A stretch of 64,000 nucleotides of DNA from Streptomyces sp. NRRL WC-3742 (lineage in GTDB: Bacteria; Actinomycetota; Actinomycetes; Streptomycetales; Streptomycetaceae): positions 1 to 64,000 of the forward strand of contig NZ_JOCF01000074.1 of NCBI RefSeq assembly GCF_000720635.1, read 5' to 3'. Positions within the stretch are counted from its first letter, which is position 1. Every line of letters begins with the position of its first letter. The translations under genes were made by a program, and so were the position numbers. The notes below the pieces were generated by a model, which did no database searches, was not told where the DNA came from, and saw only the letters and a program-made list of their open reading frames with translations. Of this stretch, positions 45,782 to 56,626 are shown one piece after another.

Positions 45782-47332
45782 ATGTCCACCGCACCGCCCG
45801 TGTCCGCCACCGCCGAGGACACCGCCGCCCCCACCGCGAACCCGCGCCGCCGGCTCGCCCTGGTCGCCGTCGCCCTGAGCGCCCTGGTGATCGGCTTCGA
45901 CATGACGATCATGAACGTCGCCCTGCCCACCCTCGCCGCGGACCTGCACGCCGGCACCGGGCAGCAACAGTGGATCGTCGACGCCTACACCGTCGTCTTC
46001 GCCGCCGCGATGCTCCCCGCAGGACTGCTCGGCGACCGCTTCGGCCGCCGCCTCACCCTCACCGTGGGCCTCGCCCTGTTCGGGCTCGCCTCCGTGATCG
46101 GCATGCTCGCCGACTCCCCCGGCACCCTCGTCGCCGCCCGGGCCGCGATGGGCCTGGCCGGCGCCCTCGTCATGCCGATGGCCCTGGCCGTCATCCCCGG
46201 GCTCTTCCCCGCCGCCGAACAGCGCCGCGCCACCGCGGTCCTGGCCGCCGCGCTCGCCGCCGGAGCCCCGCTCGGCCCCCTCATCGGCGGCCTCCTGCTC
46301 CAGCACTTCTGGTGGGGCTCGGTCTTCGCCGTCAACGTCCCGCTGACCGCCGTCGGCATCCTCGCCTGCCTCCTGCTGCTGCCGGAGACCCGCAACCCCG
46401 CCGCACCCAGGATCGACCCGCTCGCCACCCTCCTCGCCGCGGGCGGCCTCAGCGCCCTCACCTACGGGATCATCGAGGGCGCCGACCGCGGCTGGGGCGA
46501 CCCGCTGGTGCTCGCCACCCTCATCGGCTCGGTGCTCGCGCTCACCGCCCTCGTGCTGCGCAGCCGCCGCCAGGACGACCCGATGCTCGACCTCGGCCTG
46601 CTCGCCGACCCGACCTTCCGCTGGTCCGCCGTCGCCGCCACCCTGATATCGCTCGTCCTCTTCGGCGCCTTCTTCGTCCTGCCCCTCTACTTCCAGAGCG
46701 TGCTGGGCACCGACGCGCTCGGCTCCGGACTGCGGCTCATGCCGATGATGCTCGGCCTGCTGGTCGCCGCCAGGCTCACCGACCGGCTCGTCGACCGGAT
46801 CGGCGCCCGTACGGTCATCACCGCGGGCCTGGCCATGCTCGGCGCCGCCCTGCTGTTCGGCAGCCGCACCGGCGCCTCGGACGGCTACGGGCGCACCGTG
46901 ATCTGGCTGGTCGTCCTCGGCTTCGGCATGGGCCTGTCCCTGATCACCGCCCAGGCCACCGCCCTGGTCACCCTGCCGCCCGCCCGCGCCGGCGTCGGCT
47001 CCGGTCTGCTCCAGACCCTGCGCCAGGTCGGCGGCGCCATCGGCATCGCCGCCTTCGGCAGCCTGCTGGCCGGGGCCTACCGGGGCGCGCTCGACACCGG
47101 CGGACTGGCCGCCGACGCCGCACACCGGGCCGGCGGCTCGGTGGTCGCCGCCGACGCCCTCGCCCGTACCACCGGACAGCCCGCGCTCAGCACCTCCGCG
47201 CACGCGGCGTACGTCCACGGCATGGGGCTGGTACTGCTCGTCGCCGGGGTGCTCGCGGTGCTCTCCGCGCTCCTGGTCGCGGCCCGGATGCCCGCCGCGG
47301 GGGCTCCAGCCGCCGCGGCGGATCGCCGATAA
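45782..47332 (+). CDS. DHA2-family (14-helix) multidrug MFS exporter
   Basis: 516 residues from ATG 45782. Motif C of antiporters and the DHA2 start are visible: LSALVIGFDMTIMNVALPTLAADL, QWIVDAYTVVFAAAMLPAGLLGDRFGRR (motif A) and PLGPLIGGLLLQHFWWGSVFAVNVP. Fourteen hydrophobic segments match EmrB/QacA-type drug-proton antiporters. The tetR gene follows within 9 bp, so they form an autoregulated efflux operon. Substrate unknown. Confidence 0.93.
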   Translation: MSTAPPVSATAEDTAAPTANPRRRLALVAVALSALVIGFDMTIMNVALPTLAADLHAGTGQQQWIVDAYTVVFAAAMLPAGLLGDRFGRRLTLTVGLALFGLASVIGMLADSPGTLVAARAAMGLAGALVMPMALAVIPGLFPAAEQRRATAVLAAALAAGAPLGPLIGGLLLQHFWWGSVFAVNVPLTAVGILACLLLLPETRNPAAPRIDPLATLLAAGGLSALTYGIIEGADRGWGDPLVLATLIGSVLALTALVLRSRRQDDPMLDLGLLADPTFRWSAVAATLISLVLFGAFFVLPLYFQSVLGTDALGSGLRLMPMMLGLLVAARLTDRLVDRIGARTVITAGLAMLGAALLFGSRTGASDGYGRTVIWLVVLGFGMGLSLITAQATALVTLPPARAGVGSGLLQTLRQVGGAIGIAAFGSLLAGAYRGALDTGGLAADAAHRAGGSVVAADALARTTGQPALSTSAHAAYVHGMGLVLLVAGVLAVLSALLVAARMPAAGAPAAAADRR

Positions 47333-47340
47333 TCAAGGGC

Positions 47341-47997
47341 ATGACTACCGAGCAGCCGACCGCGGCCCTCCCGGACGCCCCGACCGACGAGGTCCAGGCC
47401 ATGCTGGAGGCGCCGCTGTCGCTGCGCGAGCGCAAGAAGCTCAAGACCCGCCAGACCATCCGCCGCGAGGCGTACCGGCTCTTCTCCGCCCAGGGCTTCG
47501 ACAGCACCACCGTCGAACAGATCGCCGCCGCCGCCGAGGTCTCCCCCTCCACCTTCTTCCGGTACTTCGCCACCAAGGAGGACCTCGTCCTCACCGACGA
47601 GTACGACCCGGCGATCCTCGCCGCCGTACTCCAGCGCCCGGCCGGCGAGCCCTTCCTGGAGTCCTGCCGGGCGGCGCTGCTCGGCATGATCCGGCACCTG
47701 CGCGAACACGACCGGGAGGAACTGTTCGCCCGGATGCGGCTGGTCCACGAGGTGCCCTCGCTGCGCGCCGGGCTGCACCGGGCGAACGACAGCCCGCAGC
47801 AGCTGTTCCTCGCCGTGCTCACCAGGCGGGCGGGCGTCGAGGAGCCGACGTACGACATGCGCGTCGCCGCCGCCGTCCTCGGCGCCGCCACCACCGAGGC
47901 GGTGATGCGGTGGGCGGAGAGCGACGGGCGGGAGGACATCACCGACCTCGTCGACCGGGCCTTCGAGCTGCTGACCAGCGCGTTCGCGGGGCTGTGA
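47341..47997 (+). CDS. TetR-family regulator of the efflux operon
   Basis: 218 residues from ATG 47341. The HTH lies at about 28-80 (RERKKLKTRQTIRREAYRLFSAQGFDSTTVEQIAAAAEVSPSTFFRYFATKEDLVL), and a helical C-terminal domain resembles the MftR/TetR_C groups that bind drugs or redox peptides. It is co-transcribed with the MFS gene, and the nested repeat at 45703-45734 is its probable operator. A hairpin terminates the operon. Confidence 0.92.
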   Translation: MTTEQPTAALPDAPTDEVQAMLEAPLSLRERKKLKTRQTIRREAYRLFSAQGFDSTTVEQIAAAAEVSPSTFFRYFATKEDLVLTDEYDPAILAAVLQRPAGEPFLESCRAALLGMIRHLREHDREELFARMRLVHEVPSLRAGLHRANDSPQQLFLAVLTRRAGVEEPTYDMRVAAAVLGAATTEAVMRWAESDGREDITDLVDRAFELLTSAFAGL

Positions 47998-48003
47998 CGG
48001 GAG

Positions 48004-48033
48004 CGGCGGGGCCCCCGGGCGAGGGCCCCGCCG
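48004..48033. terminator. Hairpin between the convergent TetR and secreted-protein genes
   Basis: 11-bp arms CGGCGGGGCCC (48004-48014) and GGGCCCCGCCG (48023-48033) with an 8-base loop. Confidence 0.8.
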
Positions 48034-48046
48034 CCGCGTTGCTGAG

Positions 48047-48895
48047 TCAGCGGGCGGTGCGGCGCCGCCGCAGCACCGCGCCCGTGCCCGCCAGAGCGGT
48101 GACGCCCAGCGCCGCGGCCGCCGTCACGGCCGGGAGCGGCGAGCCTCCGCCCGCCCGCGTGTCCGCCTCTGCCGCCCGGGCGACGTCGTACCCGCCGCCC
48201 TCGCCGGCCCGGTCGTACGCCGAGCCGGGCAGCTTGTCGCCGTACCGCTGGTGCACCAGCTTCTGGTACGCCGTCAGCGACACCCCGCCCGCGCCGACCG
48301 AGCGCCGGGCCTCGTCGTCCAGCGGCAGCACCCGCCCGTCGCGCAGCACGTACCAGGCGTTGATCTGCGGTTCGCGGAAGGCCGTACCGCCGCCGCTCGC
48401 CGCCTTCGCCGCGTAGTCGCTCTCGTCGCCGCCGGAGGCGATGTTCACCACCCGCCAGGCGCCGCCCTGGCGGACGGTCCAGACCGAGGCGCTCTGCCCG
48501 TCCGCCCCGACCACCTTGCTCGCGGTGAACTCCGCCTTGGCCACCGGCGCGCCCGGGGTGCCCGCGACGAAGCCCGCGTCCAGGGTGTAGACCGGCACGG
48601 TGTCCCCGGCCAGGCGGGGCGCGGAGGCACTGGCCGCGCTCGCCTCCTCGGCCGCGCCGATGGTGAGTTGCTGCGTCGGCGGGACGCCCTTGCGGGCGAA
48701 GAAGTGGCCCACCTGGTCCAGGACGGCAGGGTCCTGGACGGCTCCCCGCGCCTGCGCCAGCTCGGCGGCGGGCACGGGCGCCGGGGCTCCGGCGGGCTGG
48801 TCGGCGTGCGCGGCGGGGGCCGCCACCGCCAGGCCGAGACCGGCGGTGAGCAGGGCGGCCGCGGCGGCCCGGAGGATGCGCTGGGAGTCGGTCAT
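48047..48895 (-). CDS. Secreted, C-terminally membrane-anchored protein of unknown function
   Basis: 282 residues from ATG 48895. A signal peptide (RILRAAAAALLTAGLGLAVAAPAAHA) precedes a mixed domain (AELAQARGAVQDPAVLDQVGHFFARKG, then VWTVRQGGAWRVVNIASGGDE and AWYVLRDGRVLPLDDEARRSV). A helix plus RRRRTAR ends the chain, as in membrane-anchored cell-wall proteins without a clear sortase motif. It lies 10 bp after the protease gene and is probably co-transcribed, so it may be a partner, inhibitor or substrate. Confidence 0.75.
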   Translation of the reverse strand: MTDSQRILRAAAAALLTAGLGLAVAAPAAHADQPAGAPAPVPAAELAQARGAVQDPAVLDQVGHFFARKGVPPTQQLTIGAAEEASAASASAPRLAGDTVPVYTLDAGFVAGTPGAPVAKAEFTASKVVGADGQSASVWTVRQGGAWRVVNIASGGDESDYAAKAASGGGTAFREPQINAWYVLRDGRVLPLDDEARRSVGAGGVSLTAYQKLVHQRYGDKLPGSAYDRAGEGGGYDVARAAEADTRAGGGSPLPAVTAAAALGVTALAGTGAVLRRRRTAR

Positions 48896-48905
48896 GGTCG
48901 CCACC

Positions 48906-49577
48906 TCACGCGCCGATCCGGTAGAGGGAGTGGGTCCAGGAGAACGTGCTGTTGTTGACGTAGTACCAGTAGTCGCCCCAGTTGTAGCGGTAGTTGGACG
49001 GCCACGGGTCGCCCCAGTAGACCCAGTTGTTGCCGGTGTCGTACCCGTACACGACGTGCATGTGCCCGCCGCCCGAGCTCCACTGGATGCGGGTCTCGAT
49101 CGGGCGGTTCGCGTCCACCTCGGCCTGGACGGTGGCGTAGCGCAGGTAGCCGCTGACGTACGAGCCCGGGGCGATGCCCACCCAGTCCAGGCCGTTCTGC
49201 ACATCGGCCAGCGATGCCTGGCTGTTGGGGCAGGAGGAGTCGACCGAGCGGCCGAAGGCGGCGTTGCAGAACTGGTTCTGGCTGTAGTTGTAGCCGAACC
49301 AGGTGGCGATCGTGTTGCCGCTCGCCGCCCAGCACCAGTTGGTCTGCTGTTGCTGCTGCATGCTGATGTTGAGCTTCTTGTACGTGCCGGCCAGGTCGGC
49401 CGTGCTGCCCGGCGCGGCGGCCTGGCGCACGTGCGCCGGAGCGGCGGCGGTCGCGGGCGCGGCGACGGCGGGGGTGCAGACGGCGGCGGTGAGAGCCGGG
49501 CCCAGGACGCCCAGGGTGAGCAGGGCGACCGCGCGGCGCGGCCGTATCCGCGGAATCCGCGGAAGTGGAACTGGCAT
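48906..49577 (-). CDS. Secreted papain-like cysteine protease
   Basis: 223 residues from ATG 49577 with AAGGAGG upstream. After a signal peptide (RRAVALLTLGVLGPALTAAVCTPAVA) the domain shows QQQTNWCWAASGNTIATWFGY with nucleophile Cys82, and GGGHMHVVYGYD with the catalytic His; YWGDP follows with the third polar residue. This fits the papain-like/C39-like families of actinobacteria (AvrRpt2-related). It probably acts outside the cell and forms an operon with the anchored protein downstream. Confidence 0.85.
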   Translation of the reverse strand: MPVPLPRIPRIRPRRAVALLTLGVLGPALTAAVCTPAVAAPATAAAPAHVRQAAAPGSTADLAGTYKKLNISMQQQQQTNWCWAASGNTIATWFGYNYSQNQFCNAAFGRSVDSSCPNSQASLADVQNGLDWVGIAPGSYVSGYLRYATVQAEVDANRPIETRIQWSSGGGHMHVVYGYDTGNNWVYWGDPWPSNYRYNWGDYWYYVNNSTFSWTHSLYRIGA

Positions 49578-49619
49578 GGGGGATGCCTCCTTGCACCAGC
49601 GGAGCGAGGTGCGATGTGG

Positions 49620-49664
49620 GGGTGTGGGGGTGCGGTCCGGGATCGTGGGGGTGCGGTCCGGATC
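49620..49664 (-). repeat. Short direct repeat before the protease gene
   Basis: GTGGGGGTGCGGTCCGG-like units occur twice between about 49622 and 49662, upstream of the protease start. Confidence 0.5.
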
Positions 49665-49814
49665 GCGCCACGAGCATCGCGCCGCCCTCGCGAGGTGGTC
49701 AACGGGCCTCGGAGGCACCGAAGTTCGGGTGTGAACGAGCGGCCACAGGTGTGAACACCGCCCGGAAAACCCCCGCGTGGAGCGCCGGGACCGGTGACAA
49801 ACCACCGCCCTGAT

Positions 49815-49826
49815 GTGAATATTCAC
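49815..49826 (+). promoter_or_regulatory. Palindrome GTGAATATTCAC
   Basis: Perfect 12-bp palindrome 50 bp before the ATC-initiated gene. It may be an operator of that gene. Confidence 0.45.
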
Positions 49827-49876
49827 GGTCAAAACCCGGAACGCCCGCGTCCCCCGCTCCGCGCCAGGAGGCAGCC

Positions 49877-50809
49877 ATCCGCCGCAGCGACCCCGCCGAC
49901 CTCGCCGCCGCCCTGCGCACCGGCCCCTTCCACCTCGCCCTGCGCACAGCCATCACCACCCGCGGCCTCGCCCTCCACCGCCTGCGCCGCCACCTCGCCC
50001 TGCGCGGCGTCAACGTCGGCCTCACCAGCCTCAGTTACTGGCAGCAGGGGCACCGCCGCCCCGAACGCCCCGAATCCCTGCGGGCCGTCGCCGCCCTCGA
50101 GGACGTCCTCGAACTGCCCCCGCACTCCCTCACCCGGCTCCTCGGCCCCCGCCGCACCGCCGACACCGCCCCCGCCGGCCCGCCCGTACGCCCCTACCGC
50201 GACCTCATCGCCCCCGCCACCGCCGTCGACGACCTGCTCGCCGCCCTCTCCGGCCCCCGCGACACGGGCCTGCACACCCTCACCCACATCGAACGCATCC
50301 GCATCGGCCCCGACCGCCGCCTCACCCGCCGCGACTCCCAACACGCCCTCCGCGCCCACCGCGACGGCATCGACCGCTACCTCGCCCTCTACCAGGGCGA
50401 CCCGGGCAGCGACATCACCCGCGTCGGCGTCCGCGCCGAGGAGAACTGCCGCCCCGGCCGCATCCGCCGCGACCAGGCCAACCACCTCCTCGCCGCCGAA
50501 CTCCTCCTCGACCGCCGCCTCCGCGCCGGCGACACCCACCTCCTCGGCTACGGCTTCGACGACTCCCCCGCCCCCGACCCCAGCTGCGAGTACGTCCGCG
50601 GCTTCAACTCCGGCGCCGCCCAGTACGTCCTCCAGGTCACCTTCCACCCCACCGCCCTGCCCGTCCGCTGCCACCGCTTCGCCCTCCGCTCCCCCGGCGA
50701 ACCCCCCTACGAAACTGAGGAGTTGACCCTCGACGGCCACCACTGCGTCCACCTCGTCGCCACCGCCCTGCGCCCCTGCCTCCTGGGCATCGGCTGGGAC
50801 TGGGAGTAG
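49877..50809 (+). CDS. XRE/HTH-type regulator-like protein that appears to start at ATC
   Basis: The frame ending TAG at 50807 has the strongest codon bias of the region and is open from 49814. There is no ATG, GTG or TTG before well inside the domain. AGGAGG lies five bases before ATC at 49877, and the product IRRSDPADLAAALRTGPFHLALRTA aligns with the usual M-R-R-S-D start of a Streptomyces family. An HTH region (LALHRLRRHLALRGVNVGLTSLSYWQQGHRRPERPESLRAVAALEDVLELP) opens the 310-residue protein. Either ATC is used as a rare start, ATG has mutated, or the base is a sequencing error. Function unknown. Confidence 0.75.
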   Translation: MRRSDPADLAAALRTGPFHLALRTAITTRGLALHRLRRHLALRGVNVGLTSLSYWQQGHRRPERPESLRAVAALEDVLELPPHSLTRLLGPRRTADTAPAGPPVRPYRDLIAPATAVDDLLAALSGPRDTGLHTLTHIERIRIGPDRRLTRRDSQHALRAHRDGIDRYLALYQGDPGSDITRVGVRAEENCRPGRIRRDQANHLLAAELLLDRRLRAGDTHLLGYGFDDSPAPDPSCEYVRGFNSGAAQYVLQVTFHPTALPVRCHRFALRSPGEPPYETEELTLDGHHCVHLVATALRPCLLGIGWDWE

Positions 50810-50814
50810 CCGGC

Positions 50815-51444
50815 TCAGGCCGACCAGTACGGGTCGTCGACGGCGATCGTCACCGAGCGGTGGGTGTCGGCGTCGTAGGTCGTCGCGGGCAGGCCGAGCG
50901 GCGGCTCGGGCACGCCCGGCCGGTACCGCACGTCGCCCAGATCCGCGACGAACCAGACCAGGTACGTGCCCAGCCTCTCGTCCGCGTGGAGCGTCAGGAG
51001 CATCCCGTCGCCGTCCAGGCATCCGAAGCCCACCGGAAACCCGGTCCTGTCGCCCGGCTCGTGCCTGTCCGTCACGTGGCACCCCCGGCCGTTCCAGGTC
51101 AGGGCGACCTGGTCCATCAACTGCGGCAGCTTGGCGGGAGAGATCCTGGTCGCCGCGTACATCCCGCCCGATACGGAGGAGCGCACGCTGTGCTCGCCGT
51201 CGTAGAGGTCAGGGTCCCGAGCCACCTGGTAGTTACCGGACGCGTACGTCAGCAGAGGCGATATCCCGTCCACGGTCGCCCGAAGGGCGCCGTCGATCCG
51301 CTCCCGCGCCTGGCCGGCGCTGAACCGCACCTTCGCCCGGTCCCCCATCCCGGCGAAGAAGTAGCTGTTCTCGTACAGCACCACCACGGCGATCACGCAC
51401 ATCACGGCCACCGCCGGCACGACCACCGGCAGACGCACCCTCAC
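50815..51444 (-). CDS. Membrane-anchored protein of a DUF1023 hydrolase operon
   Basis: 209 residues from GTG 51444, which overlaps the hydrolase stop by four bases. One N-terminal helix (VRLPVVVPAVAVMCVIAVVVLYEN) anchors an extracytoplasmic domain. That domain has few recognisable motifs (GGMYAATRISPAKLPQLMDQVALTWNGRGC, DRTGFPVGFGCLDGDGM). It is translationally coupled to the hydrolase, so it probably works with it as an immunity-like, receptor-like or assembly factor. I recognise no family. Confidence 0.75.
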   Translation of the reverse strand: MRVRLPVVVPAVAVMCVIAVVVLYENSYFFAGMGDRAKVRFSAGQARERIDGALRATVDGISPLLTYASGNYQVARDPDLYDGEHSVRSSVSGGMYAATRISPAKLPQLMDQVALTWNGRGCHVTDRHEPGDRTGFPVGFGCLDGDGMLLTLHADERLGTYLVWFVADLGDVRYRPGVPEPPLGLPATTYDADTHRSVTIAVDDPYWSA

Positions 51445-53165
51445 CTGCGGTCCACCCGCTGGACGTCGCCGCCGTGTCCGGTGACCACCGCGGCGATGTT
51501 GCCCAGCGAGGGGCCGCCGTTCTCCGGGGTGAGGTACTTGGTGTGCGCGCCGTACATGGGGCTGGCCGCCGCACTCCAGTCGTCGACGGAGAAGCGGGTG
51601 GCCCCGAAGGTCCTGCTGGCCGGGTCCGTCCCGTACCAGGTCCCGTCCGGGTCGAAGGCCAGGTGCTGGGCCACCGCGACGGCGGTCCCGAAGGTCGTGG
51701 CGTTCCTCAGGTCGTCGTACGAGGGCAGATGGGTCACCGGGTCGTCCGCCGCCGCGCCGACCCACACATGGCCTGGCATCTTCAGGTCGGACGCCTTGTG
51801 CGTGCCGACGCCCGGGCTGCCGAGGAAGACCACGTCGTCCGGCGGCGCGTAGGACGGATCGTGGACCGTGAGCCTCGTGGCGAGGCCCGTCACGAGCGAC
51901 CCGTAGCTGTGCCCGATGGAGGTGATGTGCGGCGGCGCGCCGCCTTCGTGGCTCGCCCGCAGCCCGGTGAGGAACCTCGCGTAGTCGGGGGCGCCCTTGG
52001 CCGCCGCTTCGCCGGAGGCCGCCGTCGGGTCGGCGTCGGGGGCGTCGTAGCCCAGCCAGACGACGGACGCGACCGAGCCGCCGGGCTTCTTCCTGCGGTC
52101 CGCCTCGCGCCACAGGTTCAGCGTGTTCTCCGACTCGTTGGTGCCGGGTTGGTACGGCTCCCCCTTCGGGCCCAGCGAATAGGGGGTGGAGGTGATCCCG
52201 GGGACGTAGGCGGAGACGTCCGTGGCGGTGTCGGGGTTGCCGAAGGAGATGACCGCCCGCCCGTTGCCCTCGGTGCTGACGCCGAGCAGGTACGCGAGCG
52301 GCTGAGTGGCCGGGTTCGCCCGGTTGTCCTCGAGCCGCAGTTGGATCGCCCGGAGCCTCTTGTACTCCTCCGATTCCTTCTTCCCCTCGTCCCAGAGCTG
52401 ATTGAGACGGGAGTTCAGATACGTCCGGTTCAGCTGGTCCCGCTCCTGCGCCGGAATGCCGTCCAGATTCCGGATCGCGTCCGCGTGCTGCTTCCGGAAC
52501 CACTCCTGCCCCTGCGGGTCCAGGCTCCTCCACCAGGCGTTGACCTCCGTCGGGGTCGCCTTCTCCTCCGGCATGTCCTTCTTCCAGGGCTCGTGGCCCG
52601 TGGCGTTCGCCGCCGCCAGGTCCATCTCGGCGGCGATGCCCAGGCCGTTCCCGGTGTCGGCGTGCTTGGTGTAGGTGGTGAGCAGCGCCGCCAGTTGCCG
52701 GTCTGCCTCCGTCGCCTCGGTGAGTGCGGCGACGATCCGCTTGTTGATCTCCTCGGCCGCCGCCCGCTGCTTGTCCTCCCAGCCCGGGGCCGTGTACGCG
52801 CTCGTCGACGGCAGCCAGGACACCGCACCGGAGTCACCCACGGAGAAGCCCTTGGCCGCCGCGTCGTCGAGCGCCTTCCGGAGCTTCGACTGGGCCAGCG
52901 CGAAGAGGTCGGCGTAGTCGCGCAGGTTCTTGCCGATGGCCGTCATCTCCAGATCGGCCCCGTGCAGCTTCTTGCTGGTGGCGTAGATGATCGGAGCGGC
53001 GGCCCGGGCCGCCTCGCCCGTCCAGTAGAGGTCGCGCACCGGGAGGGCGGTGCCCTTCCTCCAGTCCTCGACGTGCTGGGTGAACGCCCTGTGCAGCGCG
53101 TCGTAGGCGTCCGCCGCAGTGATCAGATGCGCCAGGTCGGCGTTCTTCAGACTCGCCAGATCCAC
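51441..53165 (-). CDS. DUF1023 alpha/beta hydrolase with WXG-like N-terminal helical domain
   Basis: 574 residues from GTG 53165. The N-terminal 130 residues are helical with W-T-G (DLYWTGEAARAAA), like WXG100 substrates of type VII secretion. The C-terminal DUF1023 hydrolase has ITSIGHSYGSLVTGLA (nucleophile Ser in GHSYG), VFLGSPGVG and GHGGDV near the end. Such proteins are widespread in Streptomyces and may be secreted or toxin-like, but activity is not established. The divergent gene encodes a small helical WXG-type partner. Confidence 0.88.
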   Translation of the reverse strand: MDLASLKNADLAHLITAADAYDALHRAFTQHVEDWRKGTALPVRDLYWTGEAARAAAPIIYATSKKLHGADLEMTAIGKNLRDYADLFALAQSKLRKALDDAAAKGFSVGDSGAVSWLPSTSAYTAPGWEDKQRAAAEEINKRIVAALTEATEADRQLAALLTTYTKHADTGNGLGIAAEMDLAAANATGHEPWKKDMPEEKATPTEVNAWWRSLDPQGQEWFRKQHADAIRNLDGIPAQERDQLNRTYLNSRLNQLWDEGKKESEEYKRLRAIQLRLEDNRANPATQPLAYLLGVSTEGNGRAVISFGNPDTATDVSAYVPGITSTPYSLGPKGEPYQPGTNESENTLNLWREADRRKKPGGSVASVVWLGYDAPDADPTAASGEAAAKGAPDYARFLTGLRASHEGGAPPHITSIGHSYGSLVTGLATRLTVHDPSYAPPDDVVFLGSPGVGTHKASDLKMPGHVWVGAAADDPVTHLPSYDDLRNATTFGTAVAVAQHLAFDPDGTWYGTDPASRTFGATRFSVDDWSAAASPMYGAHTKYLTPENGGPSLGNIAAVVTGHGGDVQRVDRR

Positions 53166-53267
53166 CTGCCCCCACCCCCCATAGATCCTGACTGTCCGTC
53201 AATCTCCTTGCTGCCTGCCGCTACCGTAGCGTCCACATCCGACGCGAACAGGCCAAGGAGGAGATCG

Positions 53268-53633
53268 ATGGCGGGCGAGACCGGGTTCATGGCCAAGCCG
53301 GACGACTTGAAGGCGGCCGGGAACAACGCGGTGACGGTCGGCGGGAGGATCCCGGACGAGACGGCGAAGCTGGCCGAGCCGACCACGGGGGCGGTCGCGA
53401 GCCTGGCCGGCTGGCAGAGTGCGGCTCCTCTGCAGAACTGCGGTGCCGCGTGGAAGAAGTTGCTCGACCGGCTCGCGAACGACATGAAGGGCGTGGGCGG
53501 CAACCTGATCAACTGCGCCGACAACTACCAGCGCGGCGACACGCTTCCGATGCCGCCCACGCCCACCGTCACCGTCCCCGACCCTTTCAAGACGAAGCTC
53601 ATCGGCGGCAAGCCGCTCGAGAGCGACGCGTAA
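53268..53633 (+). CDS. WXG100-like/DUF6507-type small helical protein
   Basis: 121 residues from ATG 53268 with AAGGAGG upstream. Helical sequence with MAKPDDLKAAGNNAVTVGGRIPDETAKL, then SLAGWQSAAPLQNCGAAWKKLLDRLANDMKGVGGNLINCADNY and a Pro-rich tail. The G-W pair sits where WXG100 proteins have W-x-G. No signal peptide is present, as expected for ESX substrates. It is divergent from the hydrolase gene and probably works with it. Confidence 0.7.
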   Translation: MAGETGFMAKPDDLKAAGNNAVTVGGRIPDETAKLAEPTTGAVASLAGWQSAAPLQNCGAAWKKLLDRLANDMKGVGGNLINCADNYQRGDTLPMPPTPTVTVPDPFKTKLIGGKPLESDA

Positions 53634-53638
53634 CTCCC

Positions 53639-54499
53639 TTACGGCGCCGTGAAGTCGACGACCAGGCAGTCCTCCACCGGCAGGTAGCCGATCTGCTGGT
53701 AGATGGAGTTGCTGGTCGGGTTGGCCAGGTCGGTGTAGAGGAGCACCTCCTGGGCGCCCTGGGTGAGGACGTGGGCGGAGGCTGCGGCGGTGGCGGCGGT
53801 GGCGTAGCCGCGGCCGCGGAGGGGGGCGGGGGTGTAGACGGGGCCGATGCGGGACATGCCGGCGAGGATCGGGCTGGCGCCGGCGAGGGCGACGGGCGTG
53901 CCGTCGTCCTCCCAGAGGTGGAGGCCGCCGCCGGCGATGCGGTCGTCGACGGCCTTGGGGATGTCCATCGGCGGGACGTCGACCTCGGCCAGGAACTCCG
54001 CGTACCAGCGGATGGCGAGGTCGCGGTCGGCCGGGGCGGCGAGGCGGTGGCGGCCGGTGGGCGGGTGCGTGGGGTCGGTCAGGCGGCCGAGCCGGTAGAG
54101 CCGTTCCTCGACGCGGACGGTCCGGGTGGTGCCGGTGGCGGCGGTCCAGGCGTCGGCGAAGGCGCGGACGGCCGCGGCGCCGCCGCCGACTCCGGTCAGT
54201 TCGGTGAACCCGGGCCCGGCGGCGGCCAGTCGGGTGGCGAGGTCGGCGGCGGCCGCCTCCGTCATGGACGAGAGCCGTGGGGCGAAGGGCGGTGTCTGGA
54301 GGAAGGCGGCCTCGACCGGTCCGTCCACCTCGGGGCGCCACCAGCCGAACACGGGCGGCTCGCCGAAGATTTCGAGGCCGGCCACGGCGAGCCGGTGGCT
54401 GATGGTGAGCAGCACGGTGTTCTCGGCGGGCCGGGCGGCGAGGAAGGCTCCGGCTTCGGCGCGGAAGTCGTCGAGGGAGGTGGAGAGTGTCCAAGTCAT
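53639..54499 (-). CDS. GNAT-family N-acetyltransferase
   Basis: 286 residues from ATG 54499. The acetyl-CoA motif is in the C-terminal half (PAPLRGRGYATAATAAASAHVL, then TDLANPTSNSIYQQIGYLPVED), preceded by an N-terminal FR47-like half. Such two-part GNATs in actinomycetes often have no known substrate. It is convergent with the WXG-like gene, with only 5 bp between their stops. Confidence 0.88.
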   Translation of the reverse strand: MTWTLSTSLDDFRAEAGAFLAARPAENTVLLTISHRLAVAGLEIFGEPPVFGWWRPEVDGPVEAAFLQTPPFAPRLSSMTEAAAADLATRLAAAGPGFTELTGVGGGAAAVRAFADAWTAATGTTRTVRVEERLYRLGRLTDPTHPPTGRHRLAAPADRDLAIRWYAEFLAEVDVPPMDIPKAVDDRIAGGGLHLWEDDGTPVALAGASPILAGMSRIGPVYTPAPLRGRGYATAATAAASAHVLTQGAQEVLLYTDLANPTSNSIYQQIGYLPVEDCLVVDFTAP

Positions 54500-54541
54500 G
54501 GCCCATCCTCACCGCCTCGGACGACCTCCGCCAACACATAT

Positions 54542-56584
<2,043 letters not shown>

Positions 56585-56626
56585 GCCCCCATCCTGGCCC
56601 ATCGGGGCCGGGGCGGGGGCGGTGAC

